Of a stretch of 64,000 nucleotides of DNA, positions 28,270 through 38,102 are shown in pieces. The DNA lies in assembly GCA_025267735.1 (NCBI GenBank), contig CM046307.1, positions 37,811,231 to 37,875,230 on the forward strand. The letters are read 5' to 3'. This DNA is from Mactra quadrangularis. Its lineage: Eukaryota > Mollusca > Bivalvia > Venerida > Mactridae. The notes under the pieces are model-generated. The model was not told the DNA's origin. It made no database searches and saw nothing but the letters and a program-made list of their open reading frames with translations. The translations under genes were made by a program, and so were the position numbers. The first letter of the stretch is position 1; every line of letters begins with the position of its first letter.

Positions 28270-28360
28270 CACAGGTGCCAGACTCAATTTTTCCCTATTA
28301 TAGTATATATAGAGAATTTATATATACTATAATAGGGAAAAATTGAGTCTGGCACCTGTG
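28270..28360. mobile_element. 91-bp foldback element with 8-bp target duplication
   Basis: Two arms of about 41 bp (starting cacaggtgccagactcaatt) are perfect or near-perfect inverted copies around a few-base centre at about 28312-28317. The direct repeat CCAACTAC flanks it at 28262-28269 and 28361-28368. An 8-bp duplication is typical of hAT-type insertion; assignment to that superfamily is inference. Confidence 0.85.
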
Positions 28361-28368
28361 CCAACTAC

Positions 28369-29219
28369 ATATGAATTATTTAACATGTTTCATTTGTTAT
28401 GAGCGTTTGAGACATGCAACTATAATTAAAATCTAAAATTATCCCCTTTCCCTCTAGGCAGTCCAAATTTTCGCTTGAAAATATTATATTTTATTGCGCA
28501 GTTTATTCATTACAATGAGGGACTTTAGTCAGTTATTTCCCCTTGTATACTCTTAAAATAGGTAGGTCCTATTAGTTGGAATTCTCGGATTTTACCCTTA
28601 CTTTTCAATGTCAATTTGCCAACAATAATCTAAAATAACTTTTTTGTAAATCATTTAATTTGTTTGAAATTCAAGCTTAGTATTTTTTAAAGTAAAGAAC
28701 TATTCAAATTTCATCACTTCTGTAAATATCTTCATCAACAAGAAAGATATTTAAAAAAATATTTTGTTATCCTTACAATATGAATTCAATGATAAAATCC
28801 GAGGATTCCAACTGTAAGGACCTACTGATCAATTGGATTGCTTCAGATTTTATCAGGGAAAGATAACTGACTAAAGTCCCTCATTGTACAATCTGTATAT
28901 AAATGTATATTGTACGCCTTACTATGATGCATTAAATACAGATCCAAAGATGTGAATATCTTATTTCTTAAGTGCGATGATACATTGGTCTAATATTGAG
29001 TCAAATTTTAAAAAAGTATATTCTAGTACATGTAAATATTTTAAAATGCATGTAGCCATTATCTTTTTTGTTCAATCTAAAATCAATGAGATCTGTTCTG
29101 TTCTGCACTTCGCACAGGAAAAGTAAAGGTCAAAATACTTTCTCTTGGCATAAAGATCTGTGGTTGTACGATAGTGTCTGTGATTTGAAAATTTATGAAA
29201 ATTAGTATTGAAAGAACGA
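28369..29219. other. intergenic, no gene recognised
   Basis: AT-rich DNA. A loose inverted correspondence exists between about 28515-28620 (gagggactttagtcagttat) and 28790-28885 (ataactgactaaagtccctc), which could be the ends of a decayed foldback element. Confidence 0.45.
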
Positions 29220-30090
29220 ACATGTTTGTGACGTCGTTTTATTGCTGACTTAACTTTAGGTATCTGAAGGTTATTGGGTACTAGCCTTTTATATTGGCAA
29301 TGCTTAATTTAGTAAATTAACTTTTTGTGCCTTGGGGGGGGGGGTTCAGGTGACGTGACGTTGCATGACGTCGTCGTGACGTCGACGCCATTTTTTTATT
29401 TTTATACTTAAGTTTAATCCCTTAATTTGATTTTATTACGGACAAATAAAAAACAATAAGAACGTGTATTGAAAGTGTAATCGTTAATTAATCATTTCAT
29501 ATTTTTTTCTTGAAAAAAAAGTAACAAGAATCCAGCATAAATGATGATAGAAAACAACTCCTGTTGCCGTCGAACGCGACGTAAACAACTAAACATGCAA
29601 TGGACGCGGATTCGCGTCATTTTGACGAGGTATGGAAAAGGCTTATGCAGTTTGCTAGAGCTCGCTTCCAACACAGAAAATCGATTGACCAATCTAATTG
29701 TAGCTTACACAAGCAGCTTCTCATTGGTGAATGAACGTTGAAAATTGCATTTTCAATAAGAATTTGACATGTAAACAAAGAAAGTTTTCCAAGTTTTTGT
29801 TATGTTTCAATTGATTTTACATTGACGTTCAACTTATTCTATGTTTATCATACCTTTATAAATAAGAAACAAAGATTAATGATGAAGAAACCTGTAACAT
29901 AGCTCTAGCAAACGTGTATTTCCAACCCTACCGTTCGAGATTTTTTACATTTTCTGAACGTAACGTCATCCTACCCACCGGTCATCGCTGGCTGACGTCA
30001 TTTCTCCACTACGTCATTTTTTCTCAGATCAGTTTTCCTCCTTGTACCTTGGTCAATACTCCACTTTCTATAAGTGACGTATATGTACAT
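29220..30090. promoter_or_regulatory. cluster of TGACGT (CRE/ATF-like) motifs
   Basis: TGACGT or its complement ACGTCA recurs many times: several overlapping copies in 29351-29393 (gtgacgtgacgttgcatgac, gtcgtcgtgacgtcgacg), plus sites near 29230, 29961, 29994, 30011 and 30075. CpG is more frequent than in the flanks. Function as a promoter or enhancer is inference; no gene start was identified beside it. Confidence 0.35.
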
Positions 30091-32434
30091 AGTTACGCAT
30101 CGTATTTAAGTTAACAATAATTATCTTCAAAAATATAATATGAAATGTTAAATTCGTACAACATGATTATTGCTGGTATTTTTTTTAAATTCAACTTACA
30201 TGAAAGATTAATCCTGAATAACGGACGTAACTCTTCTCTCACATACGCTTCTGATCAACAATTAAGTTCTGACTTGAAAACACCGTATTCACCAGTCACA
30301 CGATTTTAATTCATTAGAATGAAAGTCTGTCTTTTAAATAAATTACGCACATTTTGCACTTAAATGTTTGACAGAGAAGCAAGAGGCGTTTGTTGGAAGG
30401 TTTAAATGTTGAGTACACCATTTATACATTTCTGTCCTAACATTATTCTAAACAGCCGAAGAGAATTTTCCAACGTATGATAGTTTTCTTTGATCTTTGT
30501 GCTACTTCAGAATAGTTATGGCGGCAACGTATCTGATGTCGTCGTTTAAAACTTTAAGGGACCGTAATCAAAGGCACGCCGACATTACTGTACTGATATT
30601 AATGTAGACCGCGTCAAATATCGATTTTGTGACTCGAGTGTAGTCGAATACTGAGTACAATAACTGTACCTTATTTAATCTAGTAATTTCCCTATTTATA
30701 TTTACTCTGTTAAACGCCCTGTTTGGATTATTTTTCTTATAAACGCTTTTTTGGGGTAAATGTTACGCCCTATGACTTTATGGTTTTTGCGGGGAGTTGT
30801 TGCTATGGTAACCAAAAAGTATGTTTTCTTTGATACTGCAAAATCGTTGCTAAGTGCTTTGATGTCAAGTAAATTTACAAAAAATGTAAATATCATTCCC
30901 TTGTGAGTATCCATGTTTTCTAGGTAGGTGATTCATAGGTTTATATATATTATTATGCGTTGCTATGGTAACAGAAAAATATAATTTCCTCTATTTTGTG
31001 GCAAACATCACTAAAAACAATGTCATATAAATTGCCATAAAAAGTAATGAACAATACACACATGACATTAACTAAAATTCAATGTACTAGCTGTCATAAT
31101 TCAGATGTAATTTCTATATTTTGTAAAAAATGACGGCCATTTTGAATTCCACTCGGCCAACCCGGCAACATACCCAAAAATTTGAAATGCATCAAAATGC
31201 ATCACATTGCCTCGTTCTACAGCATCCAGAAAATGTATACATTCAGGGGGTTTGCATTTCTCATAATACCAATAAATAAATTAATCATCATATATAATAT
31301 CAAGTTTTTCTAATTTTGGTGCCTTTTTTCTGTTTATTTTATTTGATAAAGATCTGCCTCATAAAATGGTTCAAATGCCAATATGAAAAAGTCTGTAACT
31401 CCTAGACCCATCATGCTATCAAAATAGTTTATACCTTAAATAAAACCTCATTTCAATAGCTGTGTATGTGTATTAAGAATTGTAACAAAATTATTTAAGC
31501 ATGGAACAAAAAGGGCCTGAACAAAGGGTGTTTTTGTGCGCTATGTGTCGAGTGGAAGAGTGAGTTTAAGTCTTTCCACTAAGACAATTTGTTATTGGGT
31601 GTTTTACACGGACCTATTGGAGCAAGTGTGAGATTGGACCACCCTAGAACCAGGTTAACCCCTAGGGGCCACTATTCGTATCAAGGTAAAAGCCACTTTA
31701 GTCTTGTTTTCAATTTTTAGTATTTGCATCCTTTTTATAACTTAGTTGAATAATTAAAAACTATCACTCCCTCTTAACTTTTTTTGTATGTAAGGTATGT
31801 GTTGTTTGACTGTTTCTGTCCCTGAAACGTTTTCAGACTCACGTTTATTTGAATGCGTGTGAAAATTCATCGTCGGTTATCCCACGATATATTACTCCTC
31901 TATGCTGCGTTATGTACCGTGGGACATATGCTAAGGAAAATCTCGCAAACTTGAATAGTCAATAAGGCAGTTTCATTGGTTCCGCAAGGGAACCACTACT
32001 GCGGAAAACTAGCCTATTATATCTAATCATTTGTTTAACATTCTAAATGGCGGTCTCCATGAGTGATTTTTCTAAAGCGGATGAAGAAAATCCCTGTATG
32101 ACGTCATTGTTATTGAAGAGTATTTAATTGCAACATTCGATTTCATTGAAAGAAGATTGGTCTTCCCTGCCTCATGCAGAATCATGAAAACAAGATTTCG
32201 CCAGTCAAATTGCTCACGGTACGTATGTATGGAAACGTATATGGTACACCCTGATGATGTCATATCACGTGGAGATGTGTTCTTGTAGGACGAAATGATT
32301 ACGCCAAGTTATCATAAAATAAAAAAAATGATATGATAATTTGATCACAAGGTTATAAAAGAACACGATTTGTCGTCTTAAAATAAAACGACATAACTAC
32401 ATAATAACGTATTTTTTAAAAACTGGTATGTTGA
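30091..32434. other. intergenic with two X-box-like palindromes
   Basis: No gene was recognised. GTTGCTATGGTAAC, close to the RFX-factor X-box consensus, occurs at 30799-30812 and again at 30959-30972. Confidence 0.4.
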
Positions 32435-32600
32435 CTATGCATTTCTCCTGACAACCGCCTATCACGATTTAGAATCAGAAGTAGGAGGGAGAATGTCCAG
32501 AGAAATTATTTCATGAACAAACTCCTTGAAAGTATGCATGACACGTGAATTGAACCCATGACACCCCAATCAGTAGACTTAATTCAATCGAAGGATTAAA
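32435..32600 (-). mobile_element. tRNA-derived SINE fragment, reverse orientation
   Basis: Closely matches 23155-23312, including the non-SINE flank gaaggattaaa. It therefore looks like a copy of that genomic segment rather than an independent retroposition. Confidence 0.75.
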
Positions 32601-32697
32601 TATACGGCCCATTAAACAACAAAATATACTAAAAATACATAAATAAATATTATAATAACATTGTATGGATGATTTGATTTTCTAATGTTTATTAGGG

Positions 32698-32775
32698 GTG
32701 TAACAATACGGTAAAAATCGTATTGCAATATATTGCAATACACGAAACCCGTATTGCAATATATTGCAATACATA
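32698..32775. repeat. two cgtattgcaatatattgcaa palindromes
   Basis: CGTATTGCAATATATTGCAA occurs twice in direct orientation, following ggggtgtaacaatacggt. Such words are common at the ends of hAT-like elements. The opposite end was not located. Confidence 0.5.
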
Positions 32776-34499
32776 TTGTTCTTTGCGCATACATGCACAG
32801 CATGAAATAATGCACGTGTGTTGAACCTCATTTTTCACAACCCGTGTTTTTCACAACTTGTGAAAAACGCGTACGCAGTTTTCACAACGTGTGAAAAACA
32901 CGTTAGCAATTTTCACAAGTTGTGAAAATTGCGTACGCGTTTTTCACAAATGAGCAATGTGAAAATTACGTTAGACATATTTTTCGATTTTTAGTCCTAA
33001 CGCAATTTTCACAACATGGGTCAATATCATAGTATATCTTAAAGTATATGATAAACAAAAATAATGTTTCAGTTATTTTCAAATATTTTATTTAGATGGT
33101 TAAGGTCTTCAACAAGCCAGTATTGTGCCTTATTTAACTACCTTTACGTACAAGCAACCACTTTAGCACATAGAGAAGCCATCTTAAGATACATAGTAAG
33201 CACACATGTCCCATGGTACTGTTATAATGTCCGTATAAACAAGTTTCGCATCCAAAGCAACCGCCTCGAGGTCCATAGCAGCTACTCAAGCACACTTAGC
33301 AACCGTTTCATTTCCCATAGTAATTACTCCAATTCTTTTAACAAACACTTAGGTCCTAGCATCCTACGTTGCGCTCCCTAGAAACATCACGAATATCCAT
33401 GGTAACATTTATGTCCATAGCAACTTCTATCGAGCCTTAGTCGTTTAAGTAGAGGAGAGGGATTCAAACTAGCGACTCTTGGGGTATGAAGCATGAAGCA
33501 CATAACCCATTATCCGCCCTGACACTAATATTTATTTATTATGCATAGATGGCAACATGAAGATTCTACAGTATTTCATATTTTGGTAAGATTTACCGTT
33601 GGTAAAAAAAGTTTACATGTTGGGAAGATGCATGCATATTAAACTTAAATAATATGATTATAGCTTATATAATTGATATATAAAATTAAAGGTCATTGTA
33701 TTTTTATTTATGCAAACATTTGTCAATTGTAAGCTGTATTTTGTGAATTGTAACACAGTGGTCAATTTCAGAGGTACAGATTTCATGGTCAGAGTTTTTA
33801 CCGTCGCTCAATACTGGAATTCATATGTTGTATGAATAGTAACAAAACTGCTGTGAAAGCCGATAAAACCTCGAGGAGGGCAATACAATGTATTCGAGTA
33901 TTGAGCAAGTTTGCCATGTTGAACCTCGTTTTTTAGAAACGAGTTCTTCACAGGTTGTGAAAAACGCGTTCTGTGAAAAATGAGGTTCAATGTTGATTCT
34001 CATTTTTCACAAACCGTGTTTTTCACTTCTTGTGAAAAATGCATACGCGTAGGTTTTACGTTGAACCTCATTTTTCACAGAACAAATATAATGAAATAAA
34101 TGAATATTAAACAAATTTTCTCGCCTGAAACCGCTAAGCCTAGAGCTTTGGTATTTAATCTATAACACAGTTTAATGTTCCTCTTTTTTTAAAGTTTGGT
34201 CACTTTCACAAAAAACAAACTGTATGGTTTTATTATGATTATAGAACAGAACTTCTGTTATGTTCTGTTCATGAATTATTTAAATTATTATATTTTCTTT
34301 CTAAAGCATAAAATATTTCCAAAGTAGTTAAACGATATATAAGTATCATTTGTACAACAAAGATATTTGTTATTACACTTGAAAATCTTTGTTTTAATGG
34401 ACAAAAGCTCTAATCTTTGACGAGGGGAAGGGTACTTCGCTTCGATACCGCACCTTTTTAATCCATCTTGGTATACACATGAAAAGAGGGCAACCTAAA

Positions 34500-34580
34500 A
34501 TTCAGAATCAAGAGAAACACAGCTCACAAAATGTGAGATAGTCTCTCATTTTGTGAGCTGTGTTTCTCTAGATTCTGAAT
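34500..34580. mobile_element. 81-bp foldback element
   Basis: Left arm attcagaatcaagagaaaca pairs with right arm tgtttctctagattctgaat, with actcacaaaatg-type inner pairing, giving a hairpin with arms near 36 bp. It lies inside the 32820-35036 element. Confidence 0.75.
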
Positions 34581-34941
34581 ACATAGTGTATTTCATGTGA
34601 TCAAGGATCTGTAGAATCAGAGACTCACTTTTTACTTCATTGTAGTGCTTATACTGAATAAAGAACTGACTTTTTAAACCATTTTTCAAATGATGATGTT
34701 TTTGACGAAGATCAATACTATACAACTTATACGCCGTACACTAATGATACAGTTTATCTGTATATACATGTATTTATATCATATATTTGACTTTATATTG
34801 TATATACATGTACCTATCATGTGAATCAGTTAGTGACATATAGACCCACTGGGTCGGGTGTTTATCTGTAAGTACTCTTCATGTTGTTTTCATGTTTGTA
34901 ATATTGTCGTAACAGATGTCACGAAAATGAATAATTTACTT

Positions 34942-34988
34942 ACTTACTTGCTTGCTTGCTTGCCTGCCTGCCTGCTTGCTTGCTTGCG
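34942..34988. repeat. tetranucleotide microsatellite (ttac/ttgc/ctgc)
   Basis: Tandem four-base words: tactta, then ttgcttgcttgcctgcctgc and similar. Confidence 0.85.
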
Positions 34989-35036
34989 TTTTTCACAAGT
35001 TGTGAAAAACGCGGGTTGTGAAAAATGAGGTTCAAC

Positions 35037-35542
35037 ATAGCATCATCTCTATGGAATGTACTCTCCATATGGAATGTTGCTATTTGTTAAAGAGGTCACG
35101 CTGCCTGAATGTTGCTGGTCAAAGTACTTGGTCTAGGATATTTAATTGGCTCGGTTATGTAATAAACTGTAATTATAATAATGAAATTAATAAAATATGT
35201 ACGTCATTTCTGCGGTATTATGTATCTTATCTCATAAATAATCTTCATTAATTACATACAGAAACAGTGAGTATAATCACACACTAAATTTGGACTTTAG
35301 AACCAACGCAGTTAATTCAAGCTATTTTAGCGTTCGATATGTGTTTTACCAAACACTCTTTGTGTGACCATCATAAAAGGTGTTACAGACACAGACTCTA
35401 TTACCATGAACAAATTTAGAATGTCTTGATGCATTCTTCAAGTGATATGAGTGCAAACGCAGTATGAATACTTCCCCGTGCTCTCTATGATGCCTTGTGT
35501 CAATTCTTTCCTATGTATAACATTACTTGAATCTTTTTTCAG
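35037..35542. other. upstream intron or flank of the carbonic anhydrase gene
   Basis: Ends in a good splice acceptor (polypyrimidine then cag at 35540-35542). Exon 1, which should encode the short N-terminus and end in phase 1, was not recognised here or further upstream. Confidence 0.45.
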
Positions 35543-35733
35543 GACCAAAAACCTGGGCAACAAATTTCGCTGTTGCTAATGGGAGGAGACAATCACCAAT
35601 CGACATTTGTACGTCATCAGCAAAATATGATGACGTATTAGCTAAGCAACCTCTCAAGGTCGCTTACAGCACTGAAAATTATGCTTACAAAACAGCGGGA
35701 AAAGTGTCGTCTGTTTCATTTAAGCAAACTCAG
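35543..35733 (+). CDS. alpha-carbonic anhydrase, exon 2
   Basis: Encodes the conserved early part of an alpha-carbonic anhydrase, the zinc enzyme that hydrates CO2 to bicarbonate. Recognisable words are GPKTWATNF and the family signature RRQSPIDI. Bounded by a cag acceptor and a perfect CAG/GTACGT donor. The first codon (Gly) is split, so exon 1 must end in phase 1, as in animal cytosolic family members. At the position of the usual proton-shuttle His (His64 in CA II numbering) this protein appears to have Lys in TAGKVSSVSF. The exon ends in phase 0, which does not fit the next exon's phase. Confidence 0.9.
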
Positions 35734-36118
35734 GTACGTTCAATTCGATTAGTTTAGCCTGTACGTGGATTAAGCAATGGTTGTCTTAATATGCATTGAA
35801 TATCACCTCAACCATGTTAAATTGTGCCACTGGCCGTCGACATGAAAGAGCCCCCCCCCCCCCCCAATAAAGAAAGTTACATTATGTCGAACTGACAAAA
35901 TAGGTCGACTTTAATATCAAGTAAGTTTTAGCCTATTTCCCAAACATTTCTTATACTGTCATAGGTATCAACGCTTAGCAAAATTTGTCTACAGATTTTA
36001 TGACGTTGAAGCTAATGAAAGAGACCAAAGATAGTATGTGGAGAGTGAAATGTATTTAAATGTCTCAGGTAAATTTGAACAAATTATGACACTTGTCGAT
36101 GTTTCTACAATATTACAG

Positions 36119-36237
36119 AATTGAGTGGCGGACCATTGTCAGGAACGTATAAACTTGAACAATTTCATCTACATTGGGGATCACAGGATAATAAGGGATC
36201 TGAACATACCATTAATGGCAAGGAATATGCTGCTGAG
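36119..36237 (+). CDS. alpha-carbonic anhydrase, exon 3 (two zinc ligands)
   Basis: Encodes [20 protein letters not shown] followed by a GSEHTI segment and AAE. The two His of FHLHWG (codons 36166 and 36172) correspond to zinc ligands His94 and His96; the Glu of GSEH corresponds to Glu106. Acceptor ttacag at 36118, donor GAG/gtaaat. The exon starts with the last two bases of a codon, so the preceding exon should carry one base; the visible exon 2 end does not. Confidence 0.9.
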
Positions 36238-36777
36238 GTAAATATATATTTAAGGATTGAAATCATACAAATTGACTTTTGTCAAAAATAAATGCCATGT
36301 TGTTTATTAATTATCTGATTTGCATAAGCGCCGCATGTGGTTTTGCTGAAAATGTTAAATAATCTAAGTTACGAAAATGTGGTGCATTGTATTGCTCTTA
36401 CGGGCGTAGATCGGGTGCAACTCCGAACGCCTCGTCCGTGTCTTGCAATATGTTTATGTCATATAGTATTCGAGATTTCCACTTGGTATGACCACGGTCC
36501 TTAGGCTCGAGGGGTCGCACAATGAAGTTAAAGATGACATGCTTATTATGCTTTAATAAACACAAACGTAAATAACGAGTGGCTGCAATTTTGAATTATA
36601 ACTTTATTGTTTTGAACAGTTTCAAACAATGGGACATGTCATGTGACCTTCAAAGACTTTAATGAAGATTTTCAGGAAAATCCAAAAGAAAGCCTCGAAA
36701 AGTCCCATGTCATATTCCAGTGGTTTTAAGTAATACACTACTTGTATAAATATTTCACATTCACTTTCTATTTAAAG

Positions 36778-36870
36778 CTTCATTTAGTCCACTACAACAC
36801 CAAGTATGGAGATTTTGGTACTGCCGTTGATAAAAGTGATGGTTTGGCTGTTTTTGGAATTACGATTGAG
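36778..36870 (+). CDS. alpha-carbonic anhydrase, exon 4 (third zinc ligand)
   Basis: Encodes [17 protein letters not shown] and then [11 protein letters not shown]. The His of LVH (codon 36790) is the third zinc ligand (His119). Acceptor tttaaag at 36777 and a weak donor, GAG/gtgata, both in phase 0. The Polinton sits in the intron that follows. Confidence 0.9.
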
Positions 36871-37466
36871 GTGATATCCCTTTTTTAAGCTTGAGCGATC
36901 ATTTCCATATGAGATCAATTTTATCTGAGGTCATTTTCATCTAAGATCGTCAGAAATACGAAAGTTTTAGATGGGACTCTACCATTGCCTCTATTATCGC
37001 TTTCAATGTATTTAGTGTTGTCATTCGTTAAAGAAAACGTGTAATTTTATACAACAGTCTATTAGATGTCTTAAAAAAGAATTAATATAGTATCAATATG
37101 CACCAATTCAGTTCAGATTGAAATATTGAGAATTGGAATATATCTTTTTTTGAGTGTATTAACCGAGCCTAACATTGCAGTTTTTAAGTTACTAATGTGC
37201 AATTCACATCAACAAATACAGGCATTATTGTCATCATTATAATGGTAATCTATGATTTGTGTGAAATATACCATGACATGTTAGTGAAGTCATATGCGCA
37301 TGCTTACATGTATCAGTGTTTATTATATGCTTTCCAGTAGAATACCGGGATTTATCGGTGAAATAAAAATCAATATTCCACTGTTTTAAAACAATGAATA
37401 TATATTTGTTATTTTTCACTGTTTGGATGCGCCGTTCTGATGACATATCATACTTAAACTTTAAAA

Positions 37467-37472
37467 AGGCCA
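37467..37472 (+). repeat. left target-site duplication AGGCCA
   Basis: AGGCCA directly precedes the left inverted repeat and is repeated exactly at 52021-52026. Six bases is the usual Polinton duplication size. Confidence 0.88.
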
Positions 37473-37750
37473 TATATATGATTTATGGGGGTTCTACAAT
37501 ATATTGCAGAATTTCAATTCAAAAATACACTCAGAACACCTATTTGAGCCTATATTTATTCATTAAATAAAATACATATTGCTTCTACAATATATTGCAG
37601 AATTTTCAATTAAAAAATACACTTAAAACACCTATTTGAGCCCATATTTATTAAGTAAAATACTGCAATATATATTGTGGACATAATATATATCGTAGTA
37701 TCCGAAGTTCTACGATATATATCGTAGTATCCTGAGGTTTGTGTAAACAT
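37473..37750 (+). repeat. left terminal inverted repeat
   Basis: Begins tatatatgatttatgggggt and is an inverted copy of 52020-51771. It contains two direct sub-repeats of about 90 bp (ctacaatatattgcagaatt ... cacctatttgagcc) starting near 37493 and 37583, and palindromes such as ctacgatatatatcgtag. Relative to the right repeat it has an extra 29 bp near 37702-37730 that duplicates the tacgatatatatcgta palindrome. Terminal repeats of this kind are expected to be replication origins for protein-primed synthesis. Confidence 0.95.
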
Positions 37751-37757
37751 ACAAATC

Positions 37758-38033
37758 TCAGTCATATACATGTATCCTATTTAATCTTGCAATCTCTTGC
37801 CTCCAAGGTTTAATCACGTCTATGTATTTATGTTTTAACCTAACTTCATGCCCACCACATTGGATGCAGATTTTGTATTTAGCTGATGTGCCTTTACGAC
37901 ATTGTAGACATGGGATTGTCTTGCTTTTGTTGTGTTTCATGATATAGTTATGAACTTTGCAGTAAACAGAATTTTTCACTGACTTATTTTTACATGGTTT
38001 ATTTGAACCTCGTGGTAACATAGCACATTCCAT
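37758..38033 (-). CDS. small Cys-rich zinc-ribbon protein, 91 aa
   Basis: Function not known. Cysteines and histidines are spaced as in small zinc-binding proteins: C14, C25 and H28, then CLQC at 42-45 and CIQC at 56-59, which could form a zinc ribbon. The protein is basic with many Lys. It lies at the extreme left of the element, right beside the inverted repeat, and diverges from the DNA polymerase gene across a 69-bp AT-rich spacer. A role in transcription or nucleic-acid binding is inference. The start is the first ATG after a ttatatac/TATA-like tract. Confidence 0.75.
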   Translation of the reverse strand: MECAMLPRGSNKPCKNKSVKNSVYCKVHNYIMKHNKSKTIPCLQCRKGTSAKYKICIQCGGHEVRLKHKYIDVIKPWRQEIARLNRIHVYD

Positions 38034-38102
38034 ATTATTTTTTTATATACTATTTTTATTTTATATTTAAAAAAAATATATGGTATATAAAAAAGAAATA
38101 AA
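38034..38102. promoter_or_regulatory. divergent promoter of the zinc protein and PolB genes
   Basis: 69-bp, almost purely AT spacer between two opposed start codons. TATA-like words lie on each strand; ggtatataaaaaagaaataa precedes the PolB ATG. Confidence 0.6.

Larger units (their letters stand above)
32820..35036. mobile_element. 2.2-kb non-autonomous DNA transposon with TTTTTCACAA palindromes
   Basis: The left end gttgaacctcatttttcaca is the inverted complement of the right end tgtgaaaaatgaggttcaac. Subterminal DNA is packed with inverted pairs of the type TTTTTCACAAnTTGTGAAAAA at 32826-33010, 33915-34080 and 34989-35030. Internal copies of the end sequence at about 33915-34080 suggest nesting or a composite. 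No transposase was seen. No target duplication could be fixed. Confidence 0.65.

Noticed and set aside
33064..33381. 105-codon open frame inside the 2.2-kb transposon
   Set aside because: It consists of repeated ccatagcaac-type words translated in one frame and has no transposase motif.
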